Of a DNA stretch of 64,000 bases, positions 26,060 to 37,397 are shown piece after piece; positions within the stretch are counted from its first letter, which is position 1, and each line of letters begins with the position of its first letter. The position numbers and the translations under genes are program-made. This DNA comes from Paguma larvata (taxonomy: Eukaryota; Chordata; Mammalia; Carnivora; Viverridae), in NCBI GenBank assembly GCA_030068075.1, contig CM057830.1:23220247-23284246 (forward strand). Reading direction: 5' to 3'. The notes under the pieces are model-generated. The model worked only from the letters and a program-made list of their open reading frames with translations, ran no database searches and was not told the DNA's origin.

Positions 26060-26480
26060 TCCATTTCCATTTTTTTCACCATTAGCCCGCTCTCTTTTCT
26101 TTCTACCACAAATCTTAGGTATTATGGAAATCTCGTAACTGCCTACCCTGGATCAAATCTTGCCCTGACTCAAGCCATTTTATACATTAAAGTAATTACA
26201 TGGATCCTATTGCCTGCCCAATACGGTCCATACATTTCAACATGGCATTGAGTGTCATCTTCAAGTTCTTGATGCCTTATTATTCCTAGCTCTCTCATAC
26301 ATAAACTCTCCCTAGTACCCAGATGGATAGGTTTCCTCCTCATAATTGGCCAAGCTGTTCCTCACCTGAATTGTTCTTATTTACTATCAATTTTCTCAAA
26401 ATCTGTCTTTTTTTTTTTTTGAGTTTTTGGGTAAGTGCCATCTTACATCTCTCTGCACTACTCCCTCCCTTGATCTTCAA
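26060..26480 (+). mobile_element. L2 LINE fragment, probable continuation of 25040
   Basis: ACATGGATCCTATTGCCTGC, TTTCAACATGGCATTGAGTG and CAAGTTCTTGATGCC match the next part of L2 in order, so this and 25040-25330 may be one broken copy. A T-run interrupts it near 26408. Confidence 0.4.
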
Positions 26481-27695
26481 AGTCATCAGCGTTCCTCTTG
26501 AAATCAGAGCCATTTGACCTTTAGTCTAATCAACTTACTATTATTTAGTTTCACATGCCTCATATTAGATAATATTATTTTCTGAGAACAATATTTTGAG
26601 CCCTCAGTAACTGATGGAGAATATACATTCAACTTTTATTTAACTTTTGAGAAGTAAATAAATTACTAGTCTCAGATTATGTATCCACTTTATAAAGATC
26701 CACTGTCTGCCACTGAATTTATTGTAAATCAAAGAAAAAGTGTAAGAACCCGATTTAAGAAAAATTCAGATACAGGGCAGTTCTGGGATCCAGGTACCAA
26801 GAATCTCCAACCTCCTCAGGGACTGACTACCAGGATTAATGAAATCCTATCATTTTTCATTTTTCTGTTACACTGTTCATAAGAGTTAAATTTGAAGAAA
26901 GAATCTGATTGCCACAGCATGAGCCTTGTATTCTCTTGTCTTGAAGTGTGTGTGTTGGGGGGGTGAATCTGAAGTGAACTTGATTGACCTCACATTAAGA
27001 CTTTATGGAGTGAGTAAGAGGTAATTCTCCAAAGGGAGAAAAGAGGGTATCAAATGCTGGACAAGCGTCTAATTCTTCCTTTATATCAAATCATATGAGG
27101 TATCTATATTAAATATATTCAGGGCCAACAGTGATATAGCTGACCTTAGAAAGCAAGGGAATTTAATGCCAGTAAGAAAACTGATAATGATTTGGTTAGG
27201 ATGATCAGAGGTGGGGGCAGAGGAACAATTTAAAAGACATTTGGGAACTCTTAGAATTTTCATCATGGTGAGAATTATTTCCCCAAATACTTTATTTCTG
27301 ATAAACAATAAGTTGGCATTTCAAACATTTTATGTGTTAAATGATTTTTATTTTTATGTGAAATCTCTAAGAAAGGTCTAGAAAGTCAAATGTTAGTTAA
27401 TGTGTAAAAAACAAAAAAGGATCCGATGCTTTCCAGCCAAAGGATAGCTCCTCATAATGTTGAAACCAGAGCAAGATGTCATTATTGCACTGTCATACAA
27501 TCCTATTTAATGGTGCAGTAGAACAGTGGCTAAGTAATATGATTTAGTCAATGGACCCCTTTGAGATACTGATGATGGCCACAGTATTCTTTTCCTAAAA
27601 CATACATGTGCACAGATACACACAATTTTAGAGGATTTATGTGTCCCTGAAGCCCATCTATGGATGTCAAAATAGGACCGTTTTGTTAAAAAAAT
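26481..27695. other. Unrecognised non-coding sequence
   Basis: No gene or repeat is supported. Confidence 0.4.
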
Positions 27696-27760
27696 TATAT
27701 ATGTATAAGTATATATATATATATATATGTATATGTGTGTGTGTGTGCACACACACAAAC
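27696..27760 (+). repeat. (TA)n-(TG)n-(CA)n alternating tract
   Basis: Alternating TA passes into TG and then into CA. The core GTGTGTGTGTGCACACACAC is a perfect palindrome. Alternating purine-pyrimidine sequence of this kind can adopt Z-DNA or a cruciform. Confidence 0.93.
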
Positions 27761-27802
27761 AGTATAAGGGCACAGAGAAGGGATAACTTTCTTTCATGGG
27801 AA

Positions 27803-27866
27803 TATCTGCTTTTTACTACACTTGATCTTAGCCAAAAGGCCGAGAAGCGATTATCTGCTTTTTACT
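27803..27866 (-). pseudogene. RNU2 (pseudogene fragment): U2 snRNA 5'-end retropseudogene with target-site duplication
   Basis: Read on the minus strand, 27851 down to 27818 matches the first 34 bases of U2 spliceosomal RNA, starting exactly at its 5' end (ATCGCTTCTCGGCCTTTTGG). The next four bases (AGTA) also match but belong to the flanking repeat. A perfect 15-bp direct repeat, TATCTGCTTTTTACT, lies at 27803-27817 and 27852-27866. The piece is flush at the U2 5' end, cut off at the 3' end, and has no poly(A). That is the known class of truncated snRNA retropseudogenes. It cannot make a functional U2. Confidence 0.92.
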
Positions 27867-28097
27867 TTTGGTCAGATTTCTCTAATTTGTGTCCTAGCCA
27901 ATACTTGGTTCTATCCCTATGTTATATAGCAGCAAATGTCACTAAAATGCAACCAGAATGCAGATCCCAGACTCTGTCACTTCTCTTTCCAACTCCTGTC
28001 TGTGGTATATATTAAAAAGAAAGTCTCTAGTAAGTTTATGAGACTCGTTCATAGTTCAGTCATGCACTTTACCAATAGTGATCTTTAATTATTACTT

Positions 28098-28379
28098 AAG
28101 AATTCATTTTTGGGGAGCCTGGGAGGCTCAGTTATTTCAGCGTCTGACTTCGGCTCGGGTCATGATCTCACGGCTTGTGAGTTCAAGCCCCACATTCAAC
28201 TCTGTGCTGAGAGCTCAGAGCCTGGAGCCTGCTTCAGATTCTGTATCTCCCTCTCTCTCTGCCCTCCCCCAACTCCCTTCCCCCTCTCTCCCTCTCTCTC
28301 TCTTTCTCTCTCAAAATATAAATAAACATTAAAAAAAATTTTATCTTAAAAATAATTTTAAAAAAAGAATTCATTTTTG
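28098..28379 (+). mobile_element. CAN-SINE with perfect target-site duplication
   Basis: The body starts near 28113 (GGAGCCTGGGAGGCTCAG) and keeps CGGGTCATGATCTCACGG, a long CT block and AAAATATAAATAAACATT, followed by an A/T tail. A perfect 15-bp repeat, AAGAATTCATTTTTG, flanks it at 28098-28112 and 28365-28379. Confidence 0.93.
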
Positions 28380-28389
28380 AATCAAAAAT

Positions 28390-29820
28390 ATTTAGGGAAC
28401 TTAATATAATTACACCTTAGTATAATTGACACACAGCATTTTATTAATTTTGGGTTTACAACATAATGATATGGCATTTGTATACATTGTGAAAGAATCA
28501 CAATAAGTCTATTTTCCATCTATCACTATAAAAGTTAAAAAAATTTTCTCGTGTTGAGAACTTTCAATTTTTCTTTCTTAGCAATTTTCAAGTTTACAAT
28601 ACAGTATTATTGACTATAGTCCCCGTACTGTGCATTACATCCCCATGACTTACTTATTTTATAACTGGAAGTTTGTACATCTTGATCCCCTTAAACCATT
28701 TTGCTTACCCCCCAATACCTCTCCTCTCTGGCAAACACTAGTCTGTTTTCCATATCTGTGAGTTTGGTTTTGTTTTATTTGTTTGTTTTTTATATTATTC
28801 ATATAAATTAAATCATACAGTATTTGTATTTATCTTACTTATTTCACTTAACATAATATTAACAAGGTCCATTCTTGTTGCAAATAGCAAGGTTTCATTC
28901 TTTTTTATGGCTGAGTAGTATTCCATTTTATGTATGTACCATATCTTCTTTATCCATTCATCCATTGATGGAAACTTAGGTTGTTTCCTTGTCTTGGCTA
29001 TTGTCAATAATGCTACCATGAGCGTAGGATTGCATATATCTTTTTGAATTAGTGTTTTTGTTTTCTTTGGATAAATACCCAGAAGTGGAATTGCTGGATT
29101 ATATGGTAGTTCTCTTTTTAAGTTTTTGAGGAAACTTCATACTTTTTTCCCTAATGGCTGCACCCATTTACATTCCCATCAACAGTGCACTAAGGTTTCC
29201 TTTCTCTACACTTTCGCCAACACTTGTCATTTCTTGTCTTTTTCATAACAGCCATTCTGCCAGGTATGAGATGATAACTCATTGTGGTTTTGATTTGCAT
29301 TTCTCTGATCATTAGTGATATTCAGCATTTTTTCATATGCCTATTGGCCATCTGTACGTATTCTTTGGAAAAATGTTTATTTAGATCCTCTGCCTGGTTT
29401 TTAATCAGACAGTTTGTTTTTTTAGTATTGAGTTGTATGAGTTTTTAATATACTTTGGATATTAACCCCTTAGTAGATATATGATTTACAAATGTCTTCT
29501 TTCATTCAATAGGTTGCCTTTTCACTTTGTTGATGGTTTCCTTAACTGTGCACAAGCGTTTTAGTTTGATGTAGTCCCATTTGTTTATTTTTGCTGTTGT
29601 TGCCTTGCCTTTGGAGTCACATCCAGAAAACATCACCAGGAGCAATGTCAAGGAGCTTGTTGCCTGTGTTTTCTTCTAAGATTTTTATGATTTTTGGTCT
29701 TACATTCACATTTCATCCATTTTGAGTTAATTTTTGTGTATGGCGTAAGATCGCGGTCCAGTTTCATTCTTTTGCGTGTGGCTGTTCAGTATGCCAGGAT
29801 TGTTTATTGAAGAGACTTTA
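28390..29820 (-). mobile_element. Older 5'-truncated LINE-1 (L1M type), minus strand
   Basis: The 3' UTR lies at about 28390-28850, with the L1M words AGTATAATTGACACACAGCA and GTTTACAACATAATGATATG. The end of ORF2 follows, reading the other way. A 68-codon frame at 28813-29019 gives IAKTRKQPKFPSMDEWIKK and MEYYSAIKKNE, typical of the ORF2p C-terminus. Frameshifts break the rest. The 5' end is lost near 29820. It is older than the element at 37107. Confidence 0.88.
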
Positions 29821-29899
29821 ATATAGTGTTTAAAAAATGTTTGGTGACATACAACCAAATATTTCTTCTCTCTGCTTATTTCATAATTGTATTTGAGTG

Positions 29900-30020
29900 A
29901 TTCATTATTCATTACTCATGCATTTATTTACTGAGAACTTAGTGTATGCCAGAAACTGTGCTAGGTACTGAGAATATGCAGATGAATAAGACGCATTAGA
30001 TTCCTGCCTTCAGCGAATAG
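29900..30020 (-). mobile_element. L2 LINE 3' fragment
   Basis: It contains TTTACTGAGAACTTAGTGTA, GAAACTGTGCTAGGTACTGA, GATGAATAAGACGCATTAG and TTCCTGCCTTCAG, which together are the reversed L2 3' end. Confidence 0.55.
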
Positions 30021-30131
30021 GTATTCTTAATTTACTGACTTTTAAATTTACCATATACCTCTGTTAATTTGACTAAGTTAATTGGCTTAAAATTTCTGTT
30101 ACTCATTCCTTCTGAAGTGGATCTTCTAAGT

Positions 30132-30431
30132 CAGCACTATCAGATAGAAATATAATGCCAGTCATAATATGTGATTTTACATATAGTAGTAGTCACATTA
30201 AAATAAAAGTGAAAAGAAATAGGTGAAATTAATTTTAGTAATATGTTTTTCCACTCAAGTAGTTCCACAATATTGTCATTTCAATATGTAATCGTCATGA
30301 AAATTTATTGATGAGATATTTTATAGTCCTTTTTGTACTGGGTGACTATGAAATCCAGCCACCTTGAAATCAAGGGCTCAATAGCCACATGTGGCTAAAA
30401 ACTGCCCTATTGGATAGATCAGACCGCACTG
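30132..30431. mobile_element. hAT-type MER DNA transposon, subfamily not assigned
   Basis: Imperfect terminal inverted repeats begin with CAGCACTATCAGATAGAAA and end with CTATTGGATAGATCAGACCG then CACTG. The internal GCTCAATAGCCACATGTGGC is a hallmark of this repeat. The candidate 8-bp duplications outside it (TTCTAAGT and TTCAACTC) match poorly. It is non-coding. Confidence 0.7.
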
Positions 30432-31964
30432 TTCAACTCTACCTACTTGCTCTTCATCTGAGGCCTTCAGTTTCTCAGCGTTTCTTATGCAGGGCTGTTT
30501 GGTTCCTTGCATTGTGTCTTAAAATCTCAATACCTACTCTCTCTTTTCCATCTTTCTCCAAATTGCTTAATAATATCCTTATTTGTAACAAAAAAAGAAA
30601 AGAGGAAAGAAAAGAAAAACAAAGACCCTTACCTTATGAACTTTCTGCCAGGGAAGGCAATGAAGGTTCATAAACTCAACAATGGCAAACAAAAAAGTTT
30701 GCTATAAATGATAGAGCTGAAATGGATAATGGACTTCGGTCAGTGAAACTCTGGATATGGAAAGACATGACAGCCACGAGTGGTTGAGTTTTAAAAAACT
30801 GTGTTACTGTGTTATAGAACATTTATTTGTCATCCACTGTACTCAGAATTAGGGCCAAGGATCTTCTAAGAGATTTAAATCACCTGGAATAATTACACCA
30901 GCTAACAATTCACACATACAGTGCCAATAGTCTACTTATCTTATATGCTCACACTTCCGATTCTTAGGCAAACTGTCAGATTCTCAAGGTAATATCTGTG
31001 AACCAGTTGAAACTCTGGTGGCAACAAATCCCTATTGTGACAGCTCCCTTTGGTGCTTCTATGGCCCAGTGAAGTGGAAATAAGGATGAAAGATTTCAAG
31101 ATTTTGAAAAGTAGTTTTGACTATTTAAAAAGTCATTATTCCAAAATGATTTGTTTTATAGTATTTAGAGTTTAAAGAACTGAATAAAATTCTGGAAACT
31201 ATTTAACTCACTTAGAATTCTTTCTCAGATTCTGAATAGGAAATACTTGCTAACTGACTGAGATAAAGAAAGACAGTGAGTCACATTTTCTTTCTTTAGT
31301 AAAAAAAAAAAGTCAAACATAATATAAACTCACCTTCTCCTTTTATTTATATATAAAGTTAATATTAGTATACGGTATAATTTTCCATGAAACTAGGAAA
31401 GGAACAAAAAAAATGCATTCTTTCCTTTGAAAGCTGTCTGAACAAATATGTGGTATTCTTCTGAGCAGAGAATGATGTCTGCACAGCAAAAATAGTTATT
31501 CTAAGCAAGAATATGTTAGATTATGTCTGTTATTTAAGTTGATGGAAATTTTTTTAGAAAACAAAGGAAATATTTTCTCAAGAATATTCTGCACGATAAT
31601 CCCATTTTCAGAGTTCTCAGAATTCCAAAGTACTTGGTGGAGTATGCAAATACACATGGTCACAAACACACAAAAGTGCTGTGGACTGATTTAATCACTA
31701 CCTCCAAACATCGGCAGACTAAGACTTTGTGGTTAATTTTTCAGCAAGTGGTAAAAAACAGTAGAAATGTGTTTACAAAAAGCACATATTATATAGCTGC
31801 TTTACATGTGAGTATCTGCACAAGAGAATAAATAGGAAAAGCCTTGTCAATGTAAATTTAGTTCTCTTGCCAGAGAGGGAAAAAATGTGGTATGGCTTTG
31901 CTCGATATTATGATTTTCCAAAGGCTACTCTATATTTTCCAAAGAGCTACCATTTCCAAAAATA
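30432..31964. other. Unrecognised non-coding sequence
   Basis: There is a purine-rich stretch at about 30588-30625 and an A-run at 31301-31311. No gene is supported. Confidence 0.4.
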
Positions 31965-32114
31965 CATACTACTTACAAATCTTTTTTCTGAGCTGTCAGC
32001 ACAGAGCCCAATGTGGGGCTCGAACCCACAAACCATGAGATCATGACCTGAGCCGAAGTCAGACACTTAATCGACTGAGCCACTCAGGTGCCCCCCATAC
32101 TACTTATAAATCTT
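31965..32114 (-). mobile_element. CAN-SINE lacking its CT/AATAAA half, with target-site duplication
   Basis: Only the tRNA-like half is present (31984-32095). On the minus strand it ends at GCTGACAGCTCAG and goes straight into a short A-run. The CT-rich part and AATAAA are missing. A 19-bp repeat, CATACTACTTAYAAATCTT, with one mismatch flanks it at 31965-31983 and 32096-32114. The short form was therefore inserted as such rather than deleted later. Confidence 0.9.
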
Positions 32115-33104
32115 ATGAGTCAGAAAGCTTTTGAATCCAAATGAAGTTGAAGAAAAACAAATTAATAAACCTAAATATTATACACACAAAGTGTTTTGTA
32201 CATAGCATTTTAATCATACAAAAATAACATGCATCTACTTTTGTTTCTCCCCTGTAGAGCAGTACTTGGGGATAGAACTGTGGAGAGGGAGGTTCTGGGA
32301 GGATTTTTGAAGTAGAGGTCGGGTGTGGGAGACTAGGAATATATTGTCCCAACATCCTATTTCTGCATTTGTTCTCACAGCTAGATCATGGGCAATGAGT
32401 GGTGTGCCTTGAATGGATGGGTGTTAAGGGGGGCCCTCCAGTGAGTGAGGCTCATTGGAGTTTGCAGAGATGATCAAATCCCAGAGACCACACACTCAGT
32501 TCTAATAGGAATGGGAAACAGGATCCCTACAAAAGTATCATTGTGGACACTAGAGCATGTGAGTAAACTCATCTTTGTAAGCGAGGCCATAGCGGTCAGA
32601 GTGTCAACATTGCTCTGGGGTGCAGGTACGTCAGAAATAAATTTTCTGAGATAGTGCTTTTGAAGCAAAGAAGAGCAAAGAGTCTTCGAAATTTCTGATC
32701 TATTTCTAAACTCTAGTACAGCTAGCAGTGTTAGTGGTACAATGTGTTGTTATGCCATTTGAGGATCCCTAGAAGCCCATCAGAGAGAGCCCTGATTGGA
32801 GGGAACAGAATGAAGGGGCATAACTAGAGGATCCAAGAGAGATTTTTCAGAGAAGCCTGGCAAAGGGAGTTGATGTGCAGTAGGAAAATCCAGTCCAGAG
32901 GCTCTGAGGGGTGTGCTTGCCATAGGAGGCAATGGTGGGGAACTCTTGAAGGTGACAACGTCCAAACCAGGCAGTAGGTGGAAAATTACTTGAAAGGATA
33001 AGAGACGCATTGATTTTGTCACAAATACCTCAACTGTTATAAAAGCTTCTTCTCTGATTTCTTCTGAGATCCCTTTGCCACTCTGTCCTATAAGATTACT
33101 CATT
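32115..33104. other. Unrecognised non-coding sequence
   Basis: This is unique-looking and somewhat less AT-rich than its neighbours. Short frames on both strands (up to 107 codons, 32780-33103 minus) show no domain. Confidence 0.4.
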
Positions 33105-33590
33105 CACTGCATAACTATTTATTGATCACCTATATATCAGGTGATATAAATATCAAAAATAAGAATATTTATTCTATATTCTATATTTTCCTAATACAAC
33201 AGTAGGAATAAGTCTCTGTCCTCACAGAACTGCCAGTTTAAGCAATCTCAGTGAAGTGGGAGAACTTCCCCAGGGTAGATAGGTGCATGGAGCAGAGACT
33301 TCCTAGTGTCTATCATTTTTTTAGTGATGCCATGATTGATCAGTGGGTTCAGGTGGTAACGACCTGATCTTTGCATTATAAAATCCTCCATCAGCCTAAT
33401 GATTCCTAGGGTTTAAAGGTTCTAGATAATGGTTGCTTAAGAAGACTTACTCAGAGTTTCCTTCCATTCATTGATAGAGCAAACATTTATTCTGTTTACA
33501 CTAAATATTAGGCACTATGTGGGTGCTAGGGGCATAAAAATAAATGAGTTGAGATACATGTGGAGAAGCCAGAGAAATGAATAACTTCAA
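33105..33590 (-). mobile_element. Two L2-like LINE fragments, minus strand
   Basis: Two pieces look like reversed L2 3' ends. One is about 33105-33235 (ATTTATTGATCACCTATATA and CTCTGTCCTCACAGAACTGC). The other is about 33460-33590 (GAGCAAACATTTATTCTG and TAGGCACTATGTGGGTGCTA). Both are strongly diverged. Confidence 0.4.
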
Positions 33591-34130
33591 TGCAATATGA
33601 AAAATGTGCATGGTCTAGTTATCGAGTCCTCTGGGAACACAGAAGAAGTATGGTCCCTAACGATGGACATCTCTAGCAGTCAAGGAATTCCTTTAAGTCA
33701 GGAGCTGTTAGTTGTTATACATTAGCAAGCAGTCAACATCCACCTAGGAAAATGAACTGAGCAGCTTAAATTCCTGCATTTCAAAGCCAGTCCCCAAAGA
33801 AACTTTCTTTAGAGGCTTGATACATCAGACTTTCCAGGTTCATCTTGCTGGCTCTATCATTATTATTTTTTTTTAACTGAAGTTCACATGTCTGCAATGG
33901 ACAACTGTGCTTTGGCCTCTTAAAAAACAGGCCAGGATGCTCCAAGATTATGCACTAGTGAGTTTATTTCTATAGACTTCCTAGAGTTGTTTCCATCACT
34001 AGTTTAAGGAAGACTATTCCAGGTAGTCCACTTCACTCCCAAGATCCCCCTAAAATAGGGGGATTGAAGAACTGTTATTTCTTACCATTCCCAACATTCA
34101 GCTTTGACCAAAGGAAATGATCATTTGTAT

Positions 34131-34320
34131 AAGAATGGTGTGCCTGGGGCCTTCGGGTGGCTTTGCCTGTTAGGTGTTCATTGGACTCTTAATTTTGGTT
34201 CAGGTCAAGATCTCAGGGTTTGAGCCCTGGGATTCTCTCTCTCCCCCTCTCTCTGCCCATCCCCAGTGCACTCTCTCTCTTCAAAAATAAATAAGTAAAT
34301 TTTAATAAAAAAGAATGTTG
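34131..34320 (+). mobile_element. CAN-SINE with an internal deletion
   Basis: The head (GGGGCCTTCGGGTGGCTTTG) and GGTTCAGGTCAAGATCTCAG are present. About 50 bp that normally follow GAGCCC are missing before the CT block, and the tail is AAAAATAAATAAGTAAATTT. A near-perfect repeat (AAGAATGGTG and AAGAATGTTG) flanks it at 34131-34140 and 34311-34320. Confidence 0.85.
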
Positions 34321-34684
34321 TTGCCTGCTATTAGTTCAGCTGCACTGCAAAGCACAGATTATTCAAATTACAAATAAGATCCACTCTTTCAACCCAAAAA
34401 GAAGTCCTATTTTCCCATTGGAAATATTTCCCGTATTCTAGAGTCAGCCATTTACTTAATTAAAAAAAAAAAAAAAAACACTACCAGAGAATACTGAAAG
34501 TGTTATCAGAAATATAGTAATACTCAAAATGTTACTTAAAATATAATAAGAAAAGCCAAAAGATTTCCTAACTATCCCTGAAATTATTTTCTTATGATTT
34601 TAACATTAATTTTTTTTAAATGCTGATTATCCATTAAGTTTCCACCCCCATCCCAAGCAATCAGCAGTTGATTTTGTGGCATAC

Positions 34685-35030
34685 TGGGTTTAAGAATACC
34701 ATAGACTGGGTAGATTACAAACAACAGAAATTTGTTTCTCACAGTTCTGGAGCCTGGAAGTCCTAGATCGGCACCAGCGTGGTTGGGTAAAGCCCTTTTT
34801 GCACTCCAGACCTCTGTCTGTGTCCTCACGTGGTAGAAGGGACACGGAAATTCTCTGGAGCCTCTTTTTTCCTAAGGCCATTAATCTCATTCATGAGCAT
34901 TCTGACCTCAGGACCTGATCACCACCCAAAGTCCCATCTCCTACTACCATTCCATTAAGCATTAAGATTTCAACATATGACTTCTGGAAGGACACAAGCA
35001 TTCAGACCATAGCACCATGTCAGTATCCTG
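34685..35030 (+). repeat. Old mammalian interspersed repeat, family name not assigned
   Basis: The text GACTGGGTAGATTACAAACA, TTGTTTCTCACAGTTCTGGA, CTGTGTCCTCACGTGGTAGA and TTAAGATTTCAACATATGAC belongs to a common mammalian repeat. I recognise the wording but cannot name the family safely. The open minus-strand frames here are chance. Confidence 0.55.
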
Positions 35031-35089
35031 TGGCACATGATACTTTAAAATATTTTACTTTTGATAAAGGTAATATTTTTCTGAATATT

Positions 35090-35590
35090 GTAGGTGGATT
35101 AGTTTCTTGTGACTGCTGTAATGAATCACCACAAACTTGATGCTTTAAAACAATACATGTTTATTTGCTTTCAGTTCTAGAGGGCAGAAGTTCAGAATCA
35201 GTTTCACTGGACCAAAGTCAAAGTGTCAGCAGGACTGTCCTTCGTCTGGAGGCTCTAGGGGAGAATCAGTTTCTTGTTTGGTCCAAGTCCAGAGCTGTGT
35301 TCCTTGCATTCCGTAGCCCTGTCTTTCATCTTCAAAAACAGCAGTGGAGCATCTTGCTTTTCTAATCCCATTGGCTTCTGTCTCTCTTCTCATAGCTCTC
35401 TTAGCCTCCCTCTTCAGAAGGAGATCTGTGATTAAATGCAGCACCACCTGGATAATCCAGGCTAACCTCCCCATCTCACAACCCTTCATTCAATCCTTTC
35501 TACAAACTTCCTTTTGCCAAATAGAGTAACATTCACAAGGTATGGGATTAGGACCTGGATATTTTTGAGTTATTCAGTTTACCACACTAG
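35090..35590 (+). repeat. Second old interspersed repeat in the same orientation
   Basis: GACTGCTGTAATGAATCACC, GATGCTTTAAAACAATACAT, TTTCAGTTCTAGAGGGCAGA and GAGGCTCTAGGGGAGAATCA give the same general layout as the copies at 34685 and 54110. It ends near 35590 with GAGTTATTCAGTTTACCACA. Confidence 0.55.
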
Positions 35591-37090
35591 GTAATTAAGA
35601 CATTATTCCAATCTGAAGTCCATCATCTCATATAATCCAGCCCCATTGGTCTACCAAGGTTTTTTTAAACGAGGTTTTTTTTTTCTCAAGATAGCTCTCA
35701 AACTTTGTAGATGGAGCTACAACAGAATCCCTTTTAGCTTCTGATTGCTGTTTGACATACAGAATGGTCAGTGGAAGAATGTTTCAGTGACTTCTCTAAA
35801 GTCCAGTTGAATATTCAAAAAGCCATCCATTATGTCATTGAGGGTTCCTTACATAAAAATTGATGATTTTCAAAATCTGTGTCCCTTAGATTTAGAACTT
35901 GAATTTGTCTCCTAAAGAACTAATGTGCAACTAGATCTATACAACTCATCCTGATTTTTAAAAATTTGTCTTGGCCTCTCGGAAGTACAGGCTAAATTCA
36001 GTATATAATTAAAGTAACTATTCTTAGCTAATATTTTTACTAATTATGTATTCTTTAACCCACTCCCAATAACCATTTTTCTACTCCTTACTATGATGCT
36101 TTTGGCAATTTATCTTCATTTTAACAAGCCTATTGCATGGGCCTTTTATTATAATCTACCTCAAAATCCTTTTTGGAAGCAACAGACATACATAAAGCAA
36201 ACAATATAAACAAACTTGGAAGATATATAGACCCTATGAATTATGGCCTGTCTGCATCTTTGTTGAGTACCAAAGGCATAAATTCAGCTACAGCTGTGTT
36301 TTGTTACTACAAAAGCATTTCAAAATTGTATTTCTGTGCATTACACAGCTTATTAGAATAGATAGATAGATAACTTTAGATGCCAAGGATATGCTAATTA
36401 ATGCCACTATAGCCTGTAGCTTTCTTGATTTCACTCAATACCTTCCAATTTTAATAATTTACAACTGGTATCTATGGCGCTAATAAAATTTAAAATGGAA
36501 ATGTGTATGAGATGTTTTTGTTAACAATTCCTGCAGCAAAGAGTCTAAACACAGTTTCGAAATCATGAGTATATTTTCTGAAAGGTTTACACAAGATAAG
36601 GGCTTCATTTTGGACCTATTTTATACAAGTTCCTCTGCCCACCCACCAGCTCACATTTAGTTTATTAGAACTGAACATAATATATGTATAGGGCTAAATA
36701 ATTTGTATATATCAGAGGTCAAGCATATTGGCTATTATGGAAGCTTTGAAACCCTGTACTAATAAGAAAAATTTTAAATATAAACGTTAAAAATCAGCTG
36801 TCTGCTTTCTCACTTATGCCGTTAATCTAGTTACTGATAGTTCCTCATCATGTCAGAATTTCTCATTACATCTCCAACAAACATACATGATGACTAACTT
36901 AAAAAACAGGGTATATAGGAAGTCTTAATTCACATATGGCAACATAAATGTGTTTGAATAGCACTTAAGATTTGCTCAGAAAAAAATTTTGATGTTTTAC
37001 GGAACATTTTGATTCAGAGAAGTAAGCACTAACTTGTAACTCAGAGACTCTGAGCTCAAATTCAATGTTCACAGACTCCTCTCTCCTTTT
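35591..37090. other. Unrecognised non-coding sequence; pre-insertion flank of the young LINE-1
   Basis: No gene is supported. A short AGATAGATAGATA doublet lies near 36360. The last bases before the insertion (CTCTCCTTTT) lead into the first target-site duplication. Confidence 0.4.
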
Positions 37091-37106
37091 GAGGTACCAA
37101 TATTTT
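37091..37106. repeat. Target-site duplication, copy 1, of the young LINE-1
   Basis: GAGGTACCAATATTTT is identical to 42623-42638. The boundary with the following T-run is ambiguous by up to four T residues. The implied first-strand nick, TTTT/GA, is close to the LINE-1 endonuclease consensus TTTT/AA. Confidence 0.95.
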
Positions 37107-37116
37107 TTTTTTTTTT
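37107..37116 (-). repeat. Second (terminal) poly(A) tract of the LINE-1 insertion
   Basis: The T-run on the plus strand extends from 37103 to 37116, and up to four of these Ts may belong to the target-site duplication. It follows the ATTAAA at 37135-37130 in LINE sense. That is where a read-through transcript would have been cleaved and polyadenylated. Confidence 0.88.
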
Positions 37117-37397
37117 AAAGAAATATCCATTTAATTTAAATTTTAAATTTTAGTAGCATAAAGTTGTTTATAGTTCTCTATTATACTTAATCCAAAAATC
37201 TATCTTTGACTGCTGCCTTTTCCATTCGTAGTATTTTTTTATTCACTAAATTTTGACAACTTTGTCCATTTTATTATCTTTTCAAAGAATTAGCAGTTGG
37301 TTTGGTTTTGTTAATTATTTTGATTTTTCTCTTAAGTACCTGCTGTACTTATCTTTATTTGATTCTTTCTTTTACTGACTTTAATTTTATTCTGTTC
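37117..37397 (-). mobile_element. 3'-transduced segment carried by the LINE-1
   Basis: These 281 bp lie between the two poly(A) tracts and inside the target-site duplications, so they arrived with the LINE-1. Words such as TTATCTTTTCAAAGAATTAG and TTTCTTTTACTGACTTTAAT on the plus strand resemble a diverged antisense piece of L1 ORF2. The source element therefore probably sat next to an older L1. The variant poly(A) signal ATTAAA at 37135-37130 lies 13 bases from the terminal tract. Confidence 0.88.

Noticed and set aside
27507..28015. 96- and 124-codon frames crossing the TA/TG tract
   Set aside because: They are produced by reading through a dinucleotide repeat and the U2 fragment, giving runs of alternating residues, and are not genes.
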